Below, one piece after another: positions 12,011 through 24,545 of a stretch of 64,000 nt of DNA (its first letter is position 1; every line of letters begins with the position of its first letter). The notes beneath the pieces are model-generated. The model did no database searches. It was not told the origin of the DNA and saw only the letters and a list, made by a program, of their open reading frames with translations. The position numbers and the translations under genes are program-made. The stretch is taken from NCBI GenBank assembly GCA_030549775.1, contig CM060172.1:123679122-123743121 (forward strand), in the 5' to 3' direction. Origin of the DNA: Tamarix chinensis. Lineage: Eukaryota > Streptophyta > Magnoliopsida > Caryophyllales > Tamaricaceae.

Positions 12011-12018
12011 TATAAATA
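12011..12018 (+). promoter_or_regulatory. TATA box of LTR B
   Basis: TATAAATA in GGCCTATAAATACTCC, at the position equivalent to the TATA boxes in A1 and A2, just before the C-rich leader. Confidence 0.6.
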
Positions 12019-12670
12019 CTCCACTAATAGCCTAGGTCGAGCTTCTATTTTCATAGCCCAAAAACCCCAACTTTGCACCACCACCCGATCAGATCCTTAT
12101 TCCTCCACCGACGACTATTGTCACCGCCCACCAAAGCCTTCCCTATAGCACCCTCTACAAAATTGAGCCTCCCTCCTTCCTCGATTTGACCTGCACGAGC
12201 CACCCCGGCCGTGCAAAGTCACCCTCACGATCAGCCCTCATCAACCCCTCTCCGCCCCTCGCACCACCGTCCGCCACCAATTCTGCCACAACGAACGCCT
12301 CTTCCACCCTCCAAAACAACCAGGGGACCTTCCTCTACCTCCCCATAGCTCCATCTCCCCCTACCTCCCTCTCCTTCTTCCTTCTCCACCCTCCACCACC
12401 TTTGGCCACCACACCCGTCGTCGTGTGCTTCCACCTCTGGCTGCACTACCACCTTCATTCCACCCCTCTCCACCTGAGGCACCCTCCACCACCTCAAACA
12501 TCCCCTCATTCCCTCTCCTCTAGGCTATACCCCCATCTCTTCAACACTCTTCCTCCTCCACCGCCACCGCTACAGCCGCCACCGGTTCCGCCATCAACCC
12601 TAGGTGGTATTCTAATTTTCCCAACCCCTAAACCTTTGGTAATTTTTTAGTAATCTTAACAGTATTACTC

Positions 12671-12720
<50 letters not shown>

Positions 12721-12840
12721 GATTTTGTTATTATTATTATCATTATTATTGTTAATATGTTACCACTCTTATTATTTAACCTAACTTCAGAAATATTTCT
12801 AACTAATGTTATTATTATTAAAGGGCTACAACTTTAGTAT

Positions 12841-12872
<32 letters not shown>
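12671..12872. repeat. (ATT)n and (ACT)n microsatellites in LTR B
   Basis: ATT/TTA units fill about 12671-12720 and ACT units fill 12839-12872. They hold the same place as the triplet arrays of A1 and A2. Confidence 0.9.
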
Positions 12873-12877
<5 letters not shown>

Positions 12878-14534
12878 TTGTCTTTTTATTAATATTTCAT
12901 AATTGCTAACCTATTATCACTATTAGCATTATCAATATAAGTATCATTATGGTCACTACTTTTATATTACTAATATCAATATTATTATTATTACTAGGGT
13001 TTGGGTTGATATTAGTATTATCACTAAAACTAATAGTGTTGTTATTATTAGTAATATTGAAACTATTACCTTTAATACTATAAATATTACTATGATTACT
13101 TTAACATAAACCATGATGGCTACTAAGACTTATTTTGGTTAGTAGTAGCATGATTAGGTATTTTGAGGATAATAACCCTACTTCTAATTATAAAGTTACT
13201 ATTATCATCATTAGCCCTAATAGTGGGTTATAATAAGGGTAGGGTAGGAATAATAGTAATTTTGGTAAGAGGGAGATTAATCCATAGTATTTCCCTCTTA
13301 TAGGTGAATCAAGTCAAAACTCTAAGGAAGCATAAAAACGTGCTCCAAGACCGGCATCGTTTTAGGTAAGGATGTAGCCAAGGCCTATGTGTATTGTGTG
13401 ACTTGTATGCCATGGATGTTATATACCATGCTCTATTGTGTATCATATGGTTATCATTAACTTGTCTTATGTGTAGCGCAACTTGGAGTTGAGGTATGTT
13501 CATGTGTGTCCTTATGGCATGAGTACAATATGTATATGCGGTGATTATGATGTGATATGATGTGACCCTATAAGATAAACATGCTAGGATGACTGATAAT
13601 ATGATATGGGGATGAAAGGAAGAAAATGGGAAGTGAGTTCACTAAGGGAGACATGAGGTTGACCGAACTAACTCGTGATCCATGAGAGAAAAATAAATAG
13701 GAAGAGGTGATCGAAATAAATGAGAGATGGGAATCATAGGGTTTGCATGGGAATTTTGAAGGGTTGCATGGGGTAGAAGGAGTTTACATGGGGATGATCC
13801 TTATGTGAGAAAATTTGATTTAGGGTGTAAGTAAGGTAAAAGGGAAATTGTGGAGTGATTGGAGACTTGGGATGGAAAATAGTACGTAGGTTGCTGTAAG
13901 GGTTTATAGGGGATCTAATTAGGGTTTTGGGAGGAAACCCTAATCTGGGGGAAAATGCGGAAGTTAAAATAATTAAGGAATAGTGGAGTATGGGATTAGA
14001 GTGGAAATATATTATATGAATGATGAGTATGGATGCCATGGGAAGGAAGAAACATTAGATGAAAAATAGTAAGGTTACTTGTGGGGGAAGAAAGGTGCTA
14101 GGGTCTGGAGTGGCCAACTAGAGTTTTCCGATCACCTGTGAAATTGATGAGTAAAGTAATATGATTTGGGGTTGAGTCTAAATGAGATAAGGTAATGGGC
14201 GATAAATGAAATAACGGTAGCGTAAGTAAGAGGAAGTTGGGCCACCTAGGTCCAATTAGGGTTTTCAAAGGAAAACCCTAGAGGGTGATAGTAAGTAGAG
14301 TTGGATGTCATGAGATAATGGGCCTTAACCCACACCCTTAGGAGTTGGGTTTTCATTTTGGGTAAATGGAAGGAGGAAGGATATTGGGATATGATAGGAG
14401 GTGCATGAGTCCCAAGATATGGGACGAGCCCCTCTTGAGAGGATAGAAGTAAAGGGTTGGTGACATGCATGTCAAGGGTGAAAGTTTTATCAAATAAGAC
14501 ACGAATAAGATACTAAACATTTAAAGAGGAACAT

Positions 14535-14900
14535 TATTGAGCTGGGACCAAACCAATCCACCGGCATAATAGTGGTCAGGTGCCGGGGTGCCCTAGTGAC
14601 CGATCCATCGGCTTATAATAGTGGTTAGGTGTGTTCTGCCCTATAAGTGACCGATCAACCGGCTATAATAGTAGGGGATCCCGAACTTAATAAACTAAAT
14701 ACTAAGTTGAAACAAACTTTGGGGAAGATACTATGTAATTATAGTGGAACACCATGAGAGTCGGGGCCAGACCGATCCACTGGCATAATAGTGGCCAGGA
14801 GCACCATGCCCTAGAGACCGATCCACCGGCAAAAATAGTGGTCAGGAACATTATGCCTTGTGTGTTTTCGATCTACCGGCTATAATAGTGAGGTTCCTGC
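14535..14900 (+). repeat. GACCGATCCACCGG repeats in LTR B
   Basis: At least five degenerate units with GACCGATCCACCGGC or close variants, each followed by ATAATAGTGG and a GCCCTA-type linker, homologous to 7745-8115. Confidence 0.8.
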
Positions 14901-15039
14901 ACTCGCATGGATTGATAAAGATTATGATGTGAAACGATTATATTTACCAGAGATTTAAAGAATAAGTTTATCTGGACCATAGCGGTCTTCATTATCTGTA
15001 TTATTGTGTGTTGCCTATATGATCATGTTATACTGCATG

Positions 15040-16473
15040 CCTTGTATCAGTGGCAGAGCCAGAGTTTTGAATTCATGGTGTCCCTAATATATTCGTTCAG
15101 TAAATAGTATATTAAAATAAATATTAAAATGAAATAATATTTTTAGGTGTTTAAATAAATTCGCTCAAAATTTTCGAAAATTGGTAACATAACTTGATTA
15201 ACAGAATTAGATTTGTAATAACTATTTTTAGGCTGGCTTAAAAAGTATCATTTCATCCTAAATTAAGACATTAAACAATTTAATGAATTAACTAAGGAAT
15301 TTATTAAAACTTAATTGATAATATAATTTTATAACAAACTAATTAAAAAACTAACTAATAAATTAAACAATTCAATCTATAAATCTAAAAATTTGATTTC
15401 TGCATTCTAATTTCTACAAACTAATTCCGATTTCTACCACATTAATTAGAATTTCTACATTAATAAGATAAATTAGGATTTCTATAAACTAAAAAATATA
15501 ATCAATTAATAAGATAAATATTAATAAATTAACTAAATTCTAATTTTACAAATTAATAACTAACAATTTAAGTATTTAACTAATAATTTAACTAACTAAA
15601 AAGTAAATAAAATCTTACCTATGGGTTGTGGGTTGTTGTGGCTGCCTCATCAGTTGTTAATACCTGCTGAGAAATAAGAGTAAGAATTTAAGAGCAGCAA
15701 GTAACGGCCGGTAGCAGCCAGCAGGTAGCACTGTATAGATTTTAATGCAATCTATAAATCTTACCTATAGCCCATAGGCCGCAGCTGCGCAGCATCGTAG
15801 TAGGCTAGCAGCCTTCCAAGTCCAGCCAAGCTCCAACACGGCAAGTCGCAACACTCAAGTCTCAGACTCTCAGCTGGTAGCAACCGAGCAGTGGGCAGGG
15901 TCGGCTCGAAGCAACCAAGCAAGGCGGGGTGGCATCGCGGCGATGGCGGGGCGAGACAGGGCGGCGAATGGAAGATATGAAGAGTGAAGAAGTAAAGAAA
16001 AATGGCAGACAGGCAACAAAGAACACAAGGGCCATGGTGGACTGGAGGTGGTCGGCGGCAGTAGTGGCGAGCTCCAGTCCGCCTACTGTCGTGTTGTCAC
16101 TACTGTGGTCTCCCGTCTCTGCGTGCAAATTGAAGGGTCGACGGTGAGGCTGGGTAAATGGAAATGGAGGCAGGTAAGGAGAGCAGCCGGAAGATGGGCA
16201 AGGGTTTGGGGGGGGGGAAAGAATCAAAACGACATCGTTTTGATTCTATAAATGAGTAATAAAATTGGTCGTCCGCGGGATTTGATCCCGACTCATTTCA
16301 TTTAAAATATAGGGACCCAACCGCTCATCCATTCTAGGATTTTAGTATGGTGTCCCATAGATATAATATATATTTACTATCTAAAAACTAAACATAATTT
16401 ATGTCTTACCGTCAGGGCTCCGTGGTGTCCCGGGACACCATGCGGAAGCCCTGGCTCCGCCACTGCCTTGTAT
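15040..16473. mobile_element. Non-autonomous hAT element (Tip100-like termini)
   Basis: The element is 15048-16465 (1,418 bp). Its termini are inverted: CAGTGGCAGAGCCAG on the left and CTGGCTCCGCCACTG on the right, with one mismatch in 15. Both sides carry the same 8-bp target duplication CCTTGTAT (15040-15047 and 16466-16473). Eight-bp duplications are the hallmark of hAT, and the CAGNGGCGGAGC-type end recalls Tip100-like elements (from memory). There is no transposase: the left part is AT-rich, the right part GC-rich without a credible gene. It sits inside LTR B and is younger than it. Confidence 0.9.
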
Positions 16474-17035
16474 GTTTGGCCTTAGCACATGGTTACCTTG
16501 CTCAATACGTAGCGTAATAACCACTCATTTCATGAATGCTACTCATTCCCACGAGCGGAAGACTCATCTGAGTTTTTGCAAGTAGGAGATGATGTCTTTG
16601 ATGCCTATAACACTTACGAGGCATCAGGTAGGGCTGAGAGTTGAGCCTAGAATTGGCCTGAGGATCGAGAGCGACTTAGTTGGACTCTATCTTTCCTTTG
16701 ATTTTACTATGTATCTCTTTTATGTCATGTCGTACGGTACTTTTATTTTTGGAAAACTTTAGTTACTCCTTGGGTTGTAATTCTTAAACCGCGCTCTGAT
16801 TTATATATGACTATGAGGAAGTCCTCTCATAGATTCTCATTATTTTTATTAATGAGTTGTGTTTGGTGTTAATCCTGTTTAACCTTAGCATTTAGTACTG
16901 GAATATTAGGAGTGAATTGGTCTGGTACTAAGTGTGGCGGTAATGTCTCCAGAATTTACAGTTTTGTTATTTCACTTATGTTAAACCTTTTTATTAAAAT
17001 AAAATTTTTCAGTAGTAAATTTTGGGGGTATTACA

Positions 17036-20000
17036 ATCTCCCTCGCCATTCATAACTCCTACATCATTCCTCTGCCAGCCTGCGTGTCAACCTTCAACAC
17101 CTCCTTTGCCAATACCCACTCCTATGAACCTTAGTCGTCCCCTATTTGCCTCACCTCAACCCACCTCCCTTACCTCTCCAACCAAAATACATACATGCAT
17201 ACATGCCACTACACTCCCTCCTCCTCCATTCGTCCGAACACAATCCCCAACTCCCTCTTTCTCAACTCTTTTTGGTTTGCTCTACAACAACCACCACCCT
17301 CCTTCTTTTTTTGCCCAATAACCCAAGCCCATGCGCCACCTCCTTCGCACCACCCTAAACCTACCATACTTCATCCTCTGCACCCTGTCAACCTCTATCC
17401 ACCTCCCTACCCTAGCTCCCTTCTGCCTGCACAAACCTTACACCACAGCCACCCCCATCATACGCCATCTCCACCGCAACTAACTCACTTCCAACACCAG
17501 CCACCAGCTCACCACCTAATAGCCCTTTCCTCCTCCATGTGTTGCCCACCGAGCCTAACACCACCACAACCCCTCTCCACCGTAGCCTTCCAACACCAAC
17601 CACCACGTCACCCTATCAACCATCGACCAACACCACCCTTGGCCTTTAGAATTAACACCAACCAGCCACCATCTCCACCACACCTATCTCACCTTTCCAC
17701 CATAGCTAGCCACCCAGCCCAACACAATTATTCCCCAAGTGACTAAGCTCACATTACATGTGCCACGTGAGGTAGTGTTTCCTATAAAATTTTTGGTACC
17801 TATATTAATAAGTAAGGGTATTTTAGTAATTTTAGAAAATAAATATTTGTACATTGTAATTATTACTTTATCTATTAAATATTAATTCGATAATTATATT
17901 ATTATTTGTAGGTACGAAAATTTGATCAGCTGGTCCTTATAATTTTTAGTAGGTTACCCGATAAATTGCGATTTTTCTAGAAATCGGGTAATTCTTATGC
18001 TCTACTAAAATGTGAGATATCGCATGATAGTAAATTAAGGATTTTGATATGTAAATTTTATTAATTATGTTTGTTACGCTATAATTAATTGTTTAAAGAG
18101 TGCTAGCATGAAAATTGATAAAATAGAGCATGTTGAATTTTGTATGAATTATTATGTGTACAATTGTATGTTAAAATGGGTTTTATGTTAGGAGTAAATT
18201 ATATATGTCATGTGTGTCCATTATGATAAGTTGGGGATGCTTAGGTATATTTTATCATGATTATTATTAGTGGTTTCCCTGTGAGAAATTTGGTCATTTT
18301 AAATATATTATGATATTCACTTTGATAAGTATGCCTTAATTATTGATAAATATGAAAATATGTGACTTGAAGTTTTAGAAAAAACATGTTAAGTTTTTAT
18401 ATACTACGCCATGTGTAAGGATACGTGTCATGGTTAAGTATTTATATAAAATTGTGGTTGTGTATTTTTATAATGATAGAATGTATTGAGGGTTGAAAAA
18501 TTATTCATTTTGGGGGTCGTAAGATTTTGGGTGGAAAATTGATTACTCTAGTTATCATAGTGGCATTTTGGTCAATATGGGTTAAAAATGAAATTTTGAA
18601 AATTTTAATGTGTTGGCTGGTTCAAAATTGGTTTAAGTATATTATGTGAAAAGTTTGGAGTAAATACAAACAGAATACATCTAATAAATAAGGAAAGTAG
18701 TTTTAAGTGGGAATAGTAATCGTAGGGACGAAATTACTATCACGTGTGGAAAGTTTGAGTTTGACCTTGAATTCTGGATATATTAGTTATATTGGTATTT
18801 TAGGAATGCATATTAAATTTGGGAGTCACATGAGTTGCATGGGAAAAGCTATGATTGATTTGTGACATTTGGGTTTTTTAGGAAAGGTGAATAGTAGCCC
18901 TAAGGGTAAGCTATTATTACATGTGTAAAATGTGGGAGTTAGATCTTAATTTTTGTATACGATGTCAATAATAATGTTTTGGATATGTGTATTCAATTTG
19001 ATAGTTATATGGATTTTATTGGAAGAGTTATGATTAAATTGTGGAATTATAATTTTGTGGGAAAATGTTGATAGTAACCCTAAAGGTAGGCTCTTATCGC
19101 ATGTTCAAGAGGTTGGATTTAAACCTTAATTTTTAGGTATGTTATCAATAATAACATTTTAAGGATGGGTATTGAATTTGGTGATAAAATGACTAGCGAG
19201 GGAGAAGCTATATTAGACTTAAGAAATTAGGGTTTCCTAGGAGGGGTGTAATATTTTCCTTAGAGAAGTGTATTGATATTCATGTTGGTTGTGTTGGTTG
19301 TGTTTCAAATGATTATGTTAAGATATATTATGTTCCTTTTATATCTACATATGCATATGTATGAGTACCTTGATAAATACCGCCTTGAATAAGATATTAA
19401 TCACTTAAAGATAAATATTACATGAGCTGGGGTTGTTGGGTCTGTTCCACTAGAAGCTAATAGTGAATCATGTGTGTTGTTCCTAAGAGATTCTTCATAC
19501 CATTCCACCAGTTTAAGAATAATGGTCAAGTGTATTTTACCTTGATAGGTGTTAGGTCTATTCCACCGAACAATAATAGTGGCTCGGGTGTGTTGTCCCT
19601 GAGAGGTGTTTCAAACCATTATGTCGGTTTAAGAATAGTAGGGCTCTTGAGCTCAACATAAATCAGAATATGATCTTGAGATGAGAATAAAGAATAAGAT
19701 ATTAATAATTTAAAGTGGCGAATTATGTAAGTCAAGACCTGAGTCCATTCCATCGGGTAATAATAGTAATTCAAGTGTGTTGTCCTTGAAAGGTGCTTTA
19801 AACCGTTCTATTGATTTAAGAATAGTGGCTCGGGTATATACTAACTTAAGAGGTGGTGTGTTCGTTCCACCAGACAATAATAATGGCTCAAGTGTGTTTT
19901 TATTTGATAAGTGTTTCAGTTTGTTCCACTAGATTAAGAGTAGTGAGGTATATAAACTTGTCATAAATAATAATAAAAAAAGATAAAAATGATCATAATG

Positions 20001-20769
20001 ATTGGTTTGTTTATGGTTAAGATTAATGATACGGATGTAGAGTATGATATATATTGTGAAGGTTATGGTTATTTTCTTGAGTTTAATTCTAATAATTATT
20101 TCATATAGCATCTCTTGTATGCCTGGTTGGTAAGTTTTATTATGTTCTAAATGAATGAGTTTGAGTAGTATGTAGCTTTGTTGTTATTATGTATCTGATA
20201 TGATTATCGTAACTCTATCATTATATGAATATTTCAATGTCGATACCATGTGTTGTTGTGATGCATTTTATGAGTTCCATGCGAGCTTTTTATAATAGTT
20301 TTGTATAATGGGTTACTCAGTATTGTTGTACTAAAAGGTTCATTTTCATGGGCCCCTACTTATTTGAACAATAGTAGTCTTTGTAGGTTAGCTTGCAATA
20401 TCAATTAAAGGTTATTATTTGGGTTAAGAGTTTAGGGCTTGTCAATGGTTTGCCTGATATCTTTTGATTCGGATGATTCCATACTCTTATGTCTTTATGT
20501 ATTTCCTTTCACTAAAATTTTGTAACTAGTGATAGTTGGTTTTATTTGGAATAAGTTAATTTGCTTTGACCCTCTTTCTACTCTAATTTTATAATTGTGT
20601 TATTAACTTGAGTGGAGTAACGTTTTTAGCCTTAGCACATGGTATTATAATGGTAGAGGAAACCAGGCTTGTACCTAGTGTGGCGATAACACCCCGTAAT
20701 TTACTATTTTAGCTTCCACAATTAACTTTTTACACAAAAAATTTTTATTCGTAAATTTGGGGGTGCTAC
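17036..20769 (+). mobile_element. 5'-truncated C-type LTR (C1)
   Basis: It begins abruptly in a C-rich leader (ATCTCCCTCG) directly after LTR B and ends AATTTGGGGGTGCTAC. Compared with C2 and C3 it lacks the first 0.6 kb or so. It contains the C-family repeat (GTTCCACCGG/ACTAG, then AATAGTGGCT, then GTGTGTTGTCCCTGAGAGG) at about 19430-19940, a degenerate palindromic block near 20311, and the 3' inverted end. Proline/histidine-rich open frames in 17022-17746 follow from the C-rich leader and are not credible genes. Probably a Ty3/gypsy LTR remnant. Confidence 0.7.
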
Positions 20770-23700
20770 CTTCAATAACATGTTGGGGAAGAGGAAATAC
20801 CATACATTATTAAATTATAAGCCTAGCAATACTAATTTTATCAATTGCATTCAACATGTTTAACTTAGAAGAATTGTCTACCAACCTTTGATTCGTGTTG
20901 TATGTTTCTCAATCAAATGCCGACAGTGATGCAGATAAATATATTTACCGTGTAAAGAGACACCTAAATAGGTAAAAGGTAACTTTCCTTCTTAGATATG
21001 AAGCTTAACGAAGATGGACTCCTTTGTTTCATTAGGTACACTTCCTCTAAAAGGAAATTGAACTCTTTGTAGTATTAAGGCGTAATCCTAATAAGGAGGA
21101 GAACTGGTGGAAAACTTAAAAGATATATTGAATGGACGCCACATATCCTTTATGGAGGAATAAAAGATCATTTGTACACAACATATTCACCAATATGATC
21201 TTCTTGCATTTGGGATGAGGTGAGTAGCTCGGATTAGACCATAGATTATTGAGATATCTATTTAGAAACTACATTACCGGCATAAAAAGGGATGGTAATA
21301 GTGGGCCAACTTTTCTCAAGACCCTCTTGGCAAAGAAAAGGGTTTACAGGACTGTTAAACATAATTGAGTAGCTCATCATGGACACACATTTATGAATAA
21401 GATACATAAAATGATGGGGATTACATGGCATGTAGAATGTATTATAAAGAGCTCCATCTCACAATATCATATATCTTCGTTATATCCAACTTGATTAAGC
21501 ATATAGGAGAAAGGTTCTTTTTGGAATAACCTTTCACTAAATAAATGGAAAGTAGTATAATATCCCCAATACTTATACCCTATGTAAAAGTAGATTGGGA
21601 GTCTCCTACCATATAAGGAAAAATGGGTTGCAACTAATGGTGATGATCTTCATAATTATCTCATACTTGGAGTTGCAATATGCATTGAGCTTATATTTAC
21701 TAGCTTGAGATGATTTAGGAACCTTTTGTACTAGGTTAAGGCATGTGACATTAAGTCCAAGAGGTAAATGATTTGTAACAAAAAAATTAGCCACTACAAA
21801 CCATATCTCATCACCTATTATGTTCTGACATCTCTTAAAAGGACAAAACATTGAAGCCATCTAGACGGGGTACCTTGTTACTAGCCATGGAATGGAAAAC
21901 TTGTCTCATTTATTCGTTTCTACAAGCTAGAGAAGTTGTTGGTAGTGGTGGGACACTACCACACCTCTACTAATGACGTCCATTGGATAATCTCTACCAA
22001 GTGTATAAGTGTGAGCTTCTTGGTTACTGATGAGATTCAAATAGAAATGGTGAAACACCTCAAATATCTCTTGCTAGCCAGTATGCAGCTGGTCTTGATT
22101 GTCCATATTTTAATGAATTTGGTTAGATTATTTCATACCCTTCATAATGGCATAGAAGTACTTTGTATTAGCATCATCGAACCTGAGTCAATTCACCCTT
22201 AATTTTTTTTTATGGTTAAACTACTCTTGACACTTTGATAAATATAAGAAACGTTGTTGTTGTTGTTGTATTTATTTTTGTATGAGGGTGGCTTTTAAAG
22301 GTTCATGTGTTAATCTATCTTAAATGTCCATTAACTTTGTATGTGCCTCGAGTACTTTATCCAAGATCCCACCAAACTCATTCTTGTTTGACATTTTAGG
22401 GGGGGGCTTCGATAGCTTGATTCTCTATATAATGGTCCATAAGGCGGGTTGAGGAGTTGATATATTCCAACACTCATAAACAATGTCATCAAAATGTGCA
22501 TGTTTAGTCCACATATTCTAGAATTAGAAAGGTTTGTTACTCATATGTGAGAATGGTCATATAGTAACACTTATGGAAGAGTTATAAAAAATGATTATAT
22601 TGTGAAAATGAGGTTGGGATCCTCCATGAATATCAAACCAAGCAAAGCTTCCAACAACTATGTCCATCTTGTATAAAATTCTATCACCACACCTGTTTAT
22701 TGCTCCAAGTAAATTGATAACTAGTATAGTTGATGTCTAGAAAACTAGTGTGATTAAGGCAAACCACAAATCCTATACATCTTGGTTATGTATTCCGAAC
22801 CCCTGAAGCTTCTCAACACTACACTTGACCACATTAAAGTCCCCAACAGCTATCCATGGATGGGAAGAGAAGCTTGTTTAAGACATCCATGGCCATGGTG
22901 ATTTCCTAACGATTATAGCGCTAAAGGCATAGATAAACATAATGTATAACAAATTTTTACAGGTAACAATGCTTGTCTTGAGGATGCTTTGGTTAATACT
23001 CAAAATATCCTAACCCAACCAGAATATTATGTCCCAACCCACCCACACGCTACAATTAAGGTTGTGTTGTTAATTGTATATCCATTACCAATGAGGCATG
23101 GATATTTTAAAAACTTTATTAGTATTGGTGGCCTTTGTTTTAGTTTCTACAAGACCAATTAATTTCAAGTTATTATTACTCTTCCAAGCTCTTGCCTCCT
23201 CCTGCTTTAAGGGATCATTAAGGCCTCATCTGTTCCAACATCCAACATATATGATAATTGAATATGGAAGTCAAGGAGAAATTCAAAATTACCACATATT
23301 TTATCAGTCACAACCTTCTAGCCTTGACCATATATGTAAAATTCCTCTACAACAACATATTGGTTCTTCTCCCTACTATTTTGAGCATTCCTAACAATTT
23401 ACTTTAGATTTGGTATGGGGTCCATAAGCCTCAATTGTGCCACTAGTGTTGGTAGCCACAAGAAGTTGATTAGTAGTTAATGGGGATCTAACGTATGTAT
23501 TATATCATTAATCATCACCTACTTAGACCGTGTGTTTGTTTTATAGTCACTTGAGAGTTAAGGGGACATATTGATTGATCATGATTAGTCTTGTGGCATA
23601 CAATCTAGTATAAAGGCCTCCGTTCAAAAACAACATTTTGTTTATAAAGACTTATATCAGATTTTTTAATGTTGACTTTTGTAGGAAAAGGTCGGTGGGT

Positions 23701-24167
23701 ATTCACTTCCACTAAAACTCTAGCATAAGAAATATATCCTTGGATTTAGTGACATGGTCCATTCTAATGGGTCGACCTAAGCAACTATTGATTTTACTTA
23801 ACGAATTGATGGACAATGTATGCAATGGTAAGTAAGGGAACTTGTTATATAATATAATAAAGTGTAGTTCTTCCTTTGAGAAAGTGATGCTAAGATGTCA
23901 TTTCTTCAATAGTAGAGGTTTATTATTAATAGCCCAGACCCTAACATTATGTATGGTACGACAATCCTCTTCACTTTGAAAAGTAAACACTATATAATCA
24001 AGCTCATGTAAAATAATTATCGGTAGGGAAACGTGAGTCCAATTGGACCTCATAAAAGATTCAATATGATAATAACTTGTTCAGAGTCCACAAACTATTC
24101 TTACCGTAGATTATTCCCAATACTTTTCCTTGTGATTGAGATAAGAAGCAAATAGTTTTACCATCAA
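20770..24167 (-). pseudogene. Broken L1-like LINE (ORF1, endonuclease, RT)
   Basis: Read on the minus strand from 24167 downward. ORF1 has a DUF4283-like segment (about 24050-23700: SEEDCRTIHNVRVW, KEELHFIILYNKFPYLPLH, LGRPIRMDHVTK). The apurinic-type endonuclease carries PWIAVGDFNVV (GDFN at 22833-22844). The reverse transcriptase follows, with a long block at 21860-21606 (IIGDEIWFVVANFFVTNHLP, then LVQKVPKSSQASKYK) and a catalytic box near 21170. LPFTYLGVSL-like text lies near 20970. Many frameshifts and stops make it dead. The catalytic FADD box reads CTND (21167-21178). The zf-RVT tail and 3' end are missing at the junction with C1, and ORF1 is cut by the C2 LTR. Confidence 0.85.
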
Positions 24168-24254
24168 TGAAATACCACGAACTTTAGCTAACTCTAATCC
24201 TAAGTAATTAATATCATAACCTACTTCTAACTTCAAAAATTTTATTTTTTTATA

Positions 24255-24545
24255 TTACCCTGACTCCCTAAACCTAAATTCAAGCTTAACCCTAATTTTT
24301 ATTTTTAGTTACCAATATCTTTTCTAACCTAAACCTAATATCAAATGATCATTTAATTTAATTATCCTAATACCCTAACGGAAAATTTATTTTTCCATCT
24401 TACCCTAACTCCCTAAACCTAAATCTGAGCATAACCCTAATTTTTATTTTGAGTTACTAATATCTTTTCTAACCTAAACCTAATATCGAATGATCATTTA
24501 ATTTAATTATCCTAATATCCTAACCTAAATAATTTTTAAGCTAAA
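24255..24545 (+). repeat. 145-bp tandem duplication at the start of LTR C2
   Basis: The block TTACCCTGACTCCCTAAACC (24255) recurs as TTACCCTAACTCCCTAAACC at 24400, with similar sequence through AATTTAATTATCCTAATA. C3 has a single diverged copy (from about 31890). Confidence 0.88.

Larger units (their letters stand above)
10648..17035 (+). mobile_element. Long LTR B (Ty3/gypsy type), plus strand, with nested hAT
   Basis: Starts TGACACCCCAAAATTTC and ends TTTTGGGGGTATTACA. Without the nested 1.4 kb hAT and its duplicated 8 bp it would be about 4.96 kb. Its order of parts matches A1: CT-rich tract (10930-11130 and 11560-11800), TATA box, C-rich leader, (ATT)n and (ACT)n, the GTGCTCCAAGACCGGCA block (13351), GACCGATCCACCGG repeats (14540-14890), a degenerate palindrome (16502-16520) and a 3' end with GGTACTGGAATATTAGG-like text. 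The flanking five bases (TGATG and ATCTC) do not match. It is therefore not a clean solo insertion; recombination or deletion at one edge is likely. Confidence 0.75.

Noticed and set aside
12186..12650. Proline-rich 154-codon frame in LTR B, with SH..RAKSP near its start as in the A1 frame at 5988-6296
   Set aside because: The shared words come from homologous LTR leader DNA. The start and frame are not kept in A2, and the composition is that of a C-rich leader. No evidence for a protein.
10643..17040. LTR B as a simple solo LTR
   Set aside because: The five bases on each side differ (TGATG versus ATCTC), with no alternative boundary giving a match.
17022..17746. Overlapping Pro/His/Ser-rich frames in LTR C1, and similar ones at 37654-38182 and 54301-54825 (minus)
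   Set aside because: They reflect the CCA/CCT-rich LTR leader; no conserved start, domain or frame between copies.
3380..24167. Idea that the LINE tail at 3380-4345 and the LINE body at 20770-24167 are one copy split by the LTRs
   Set aside because: Neither break joins to the other directly: 4346-4884 and 9115-10647 are not LINE sequence, and no target duplications link them. Only a LINE consensus alignment could revive it.
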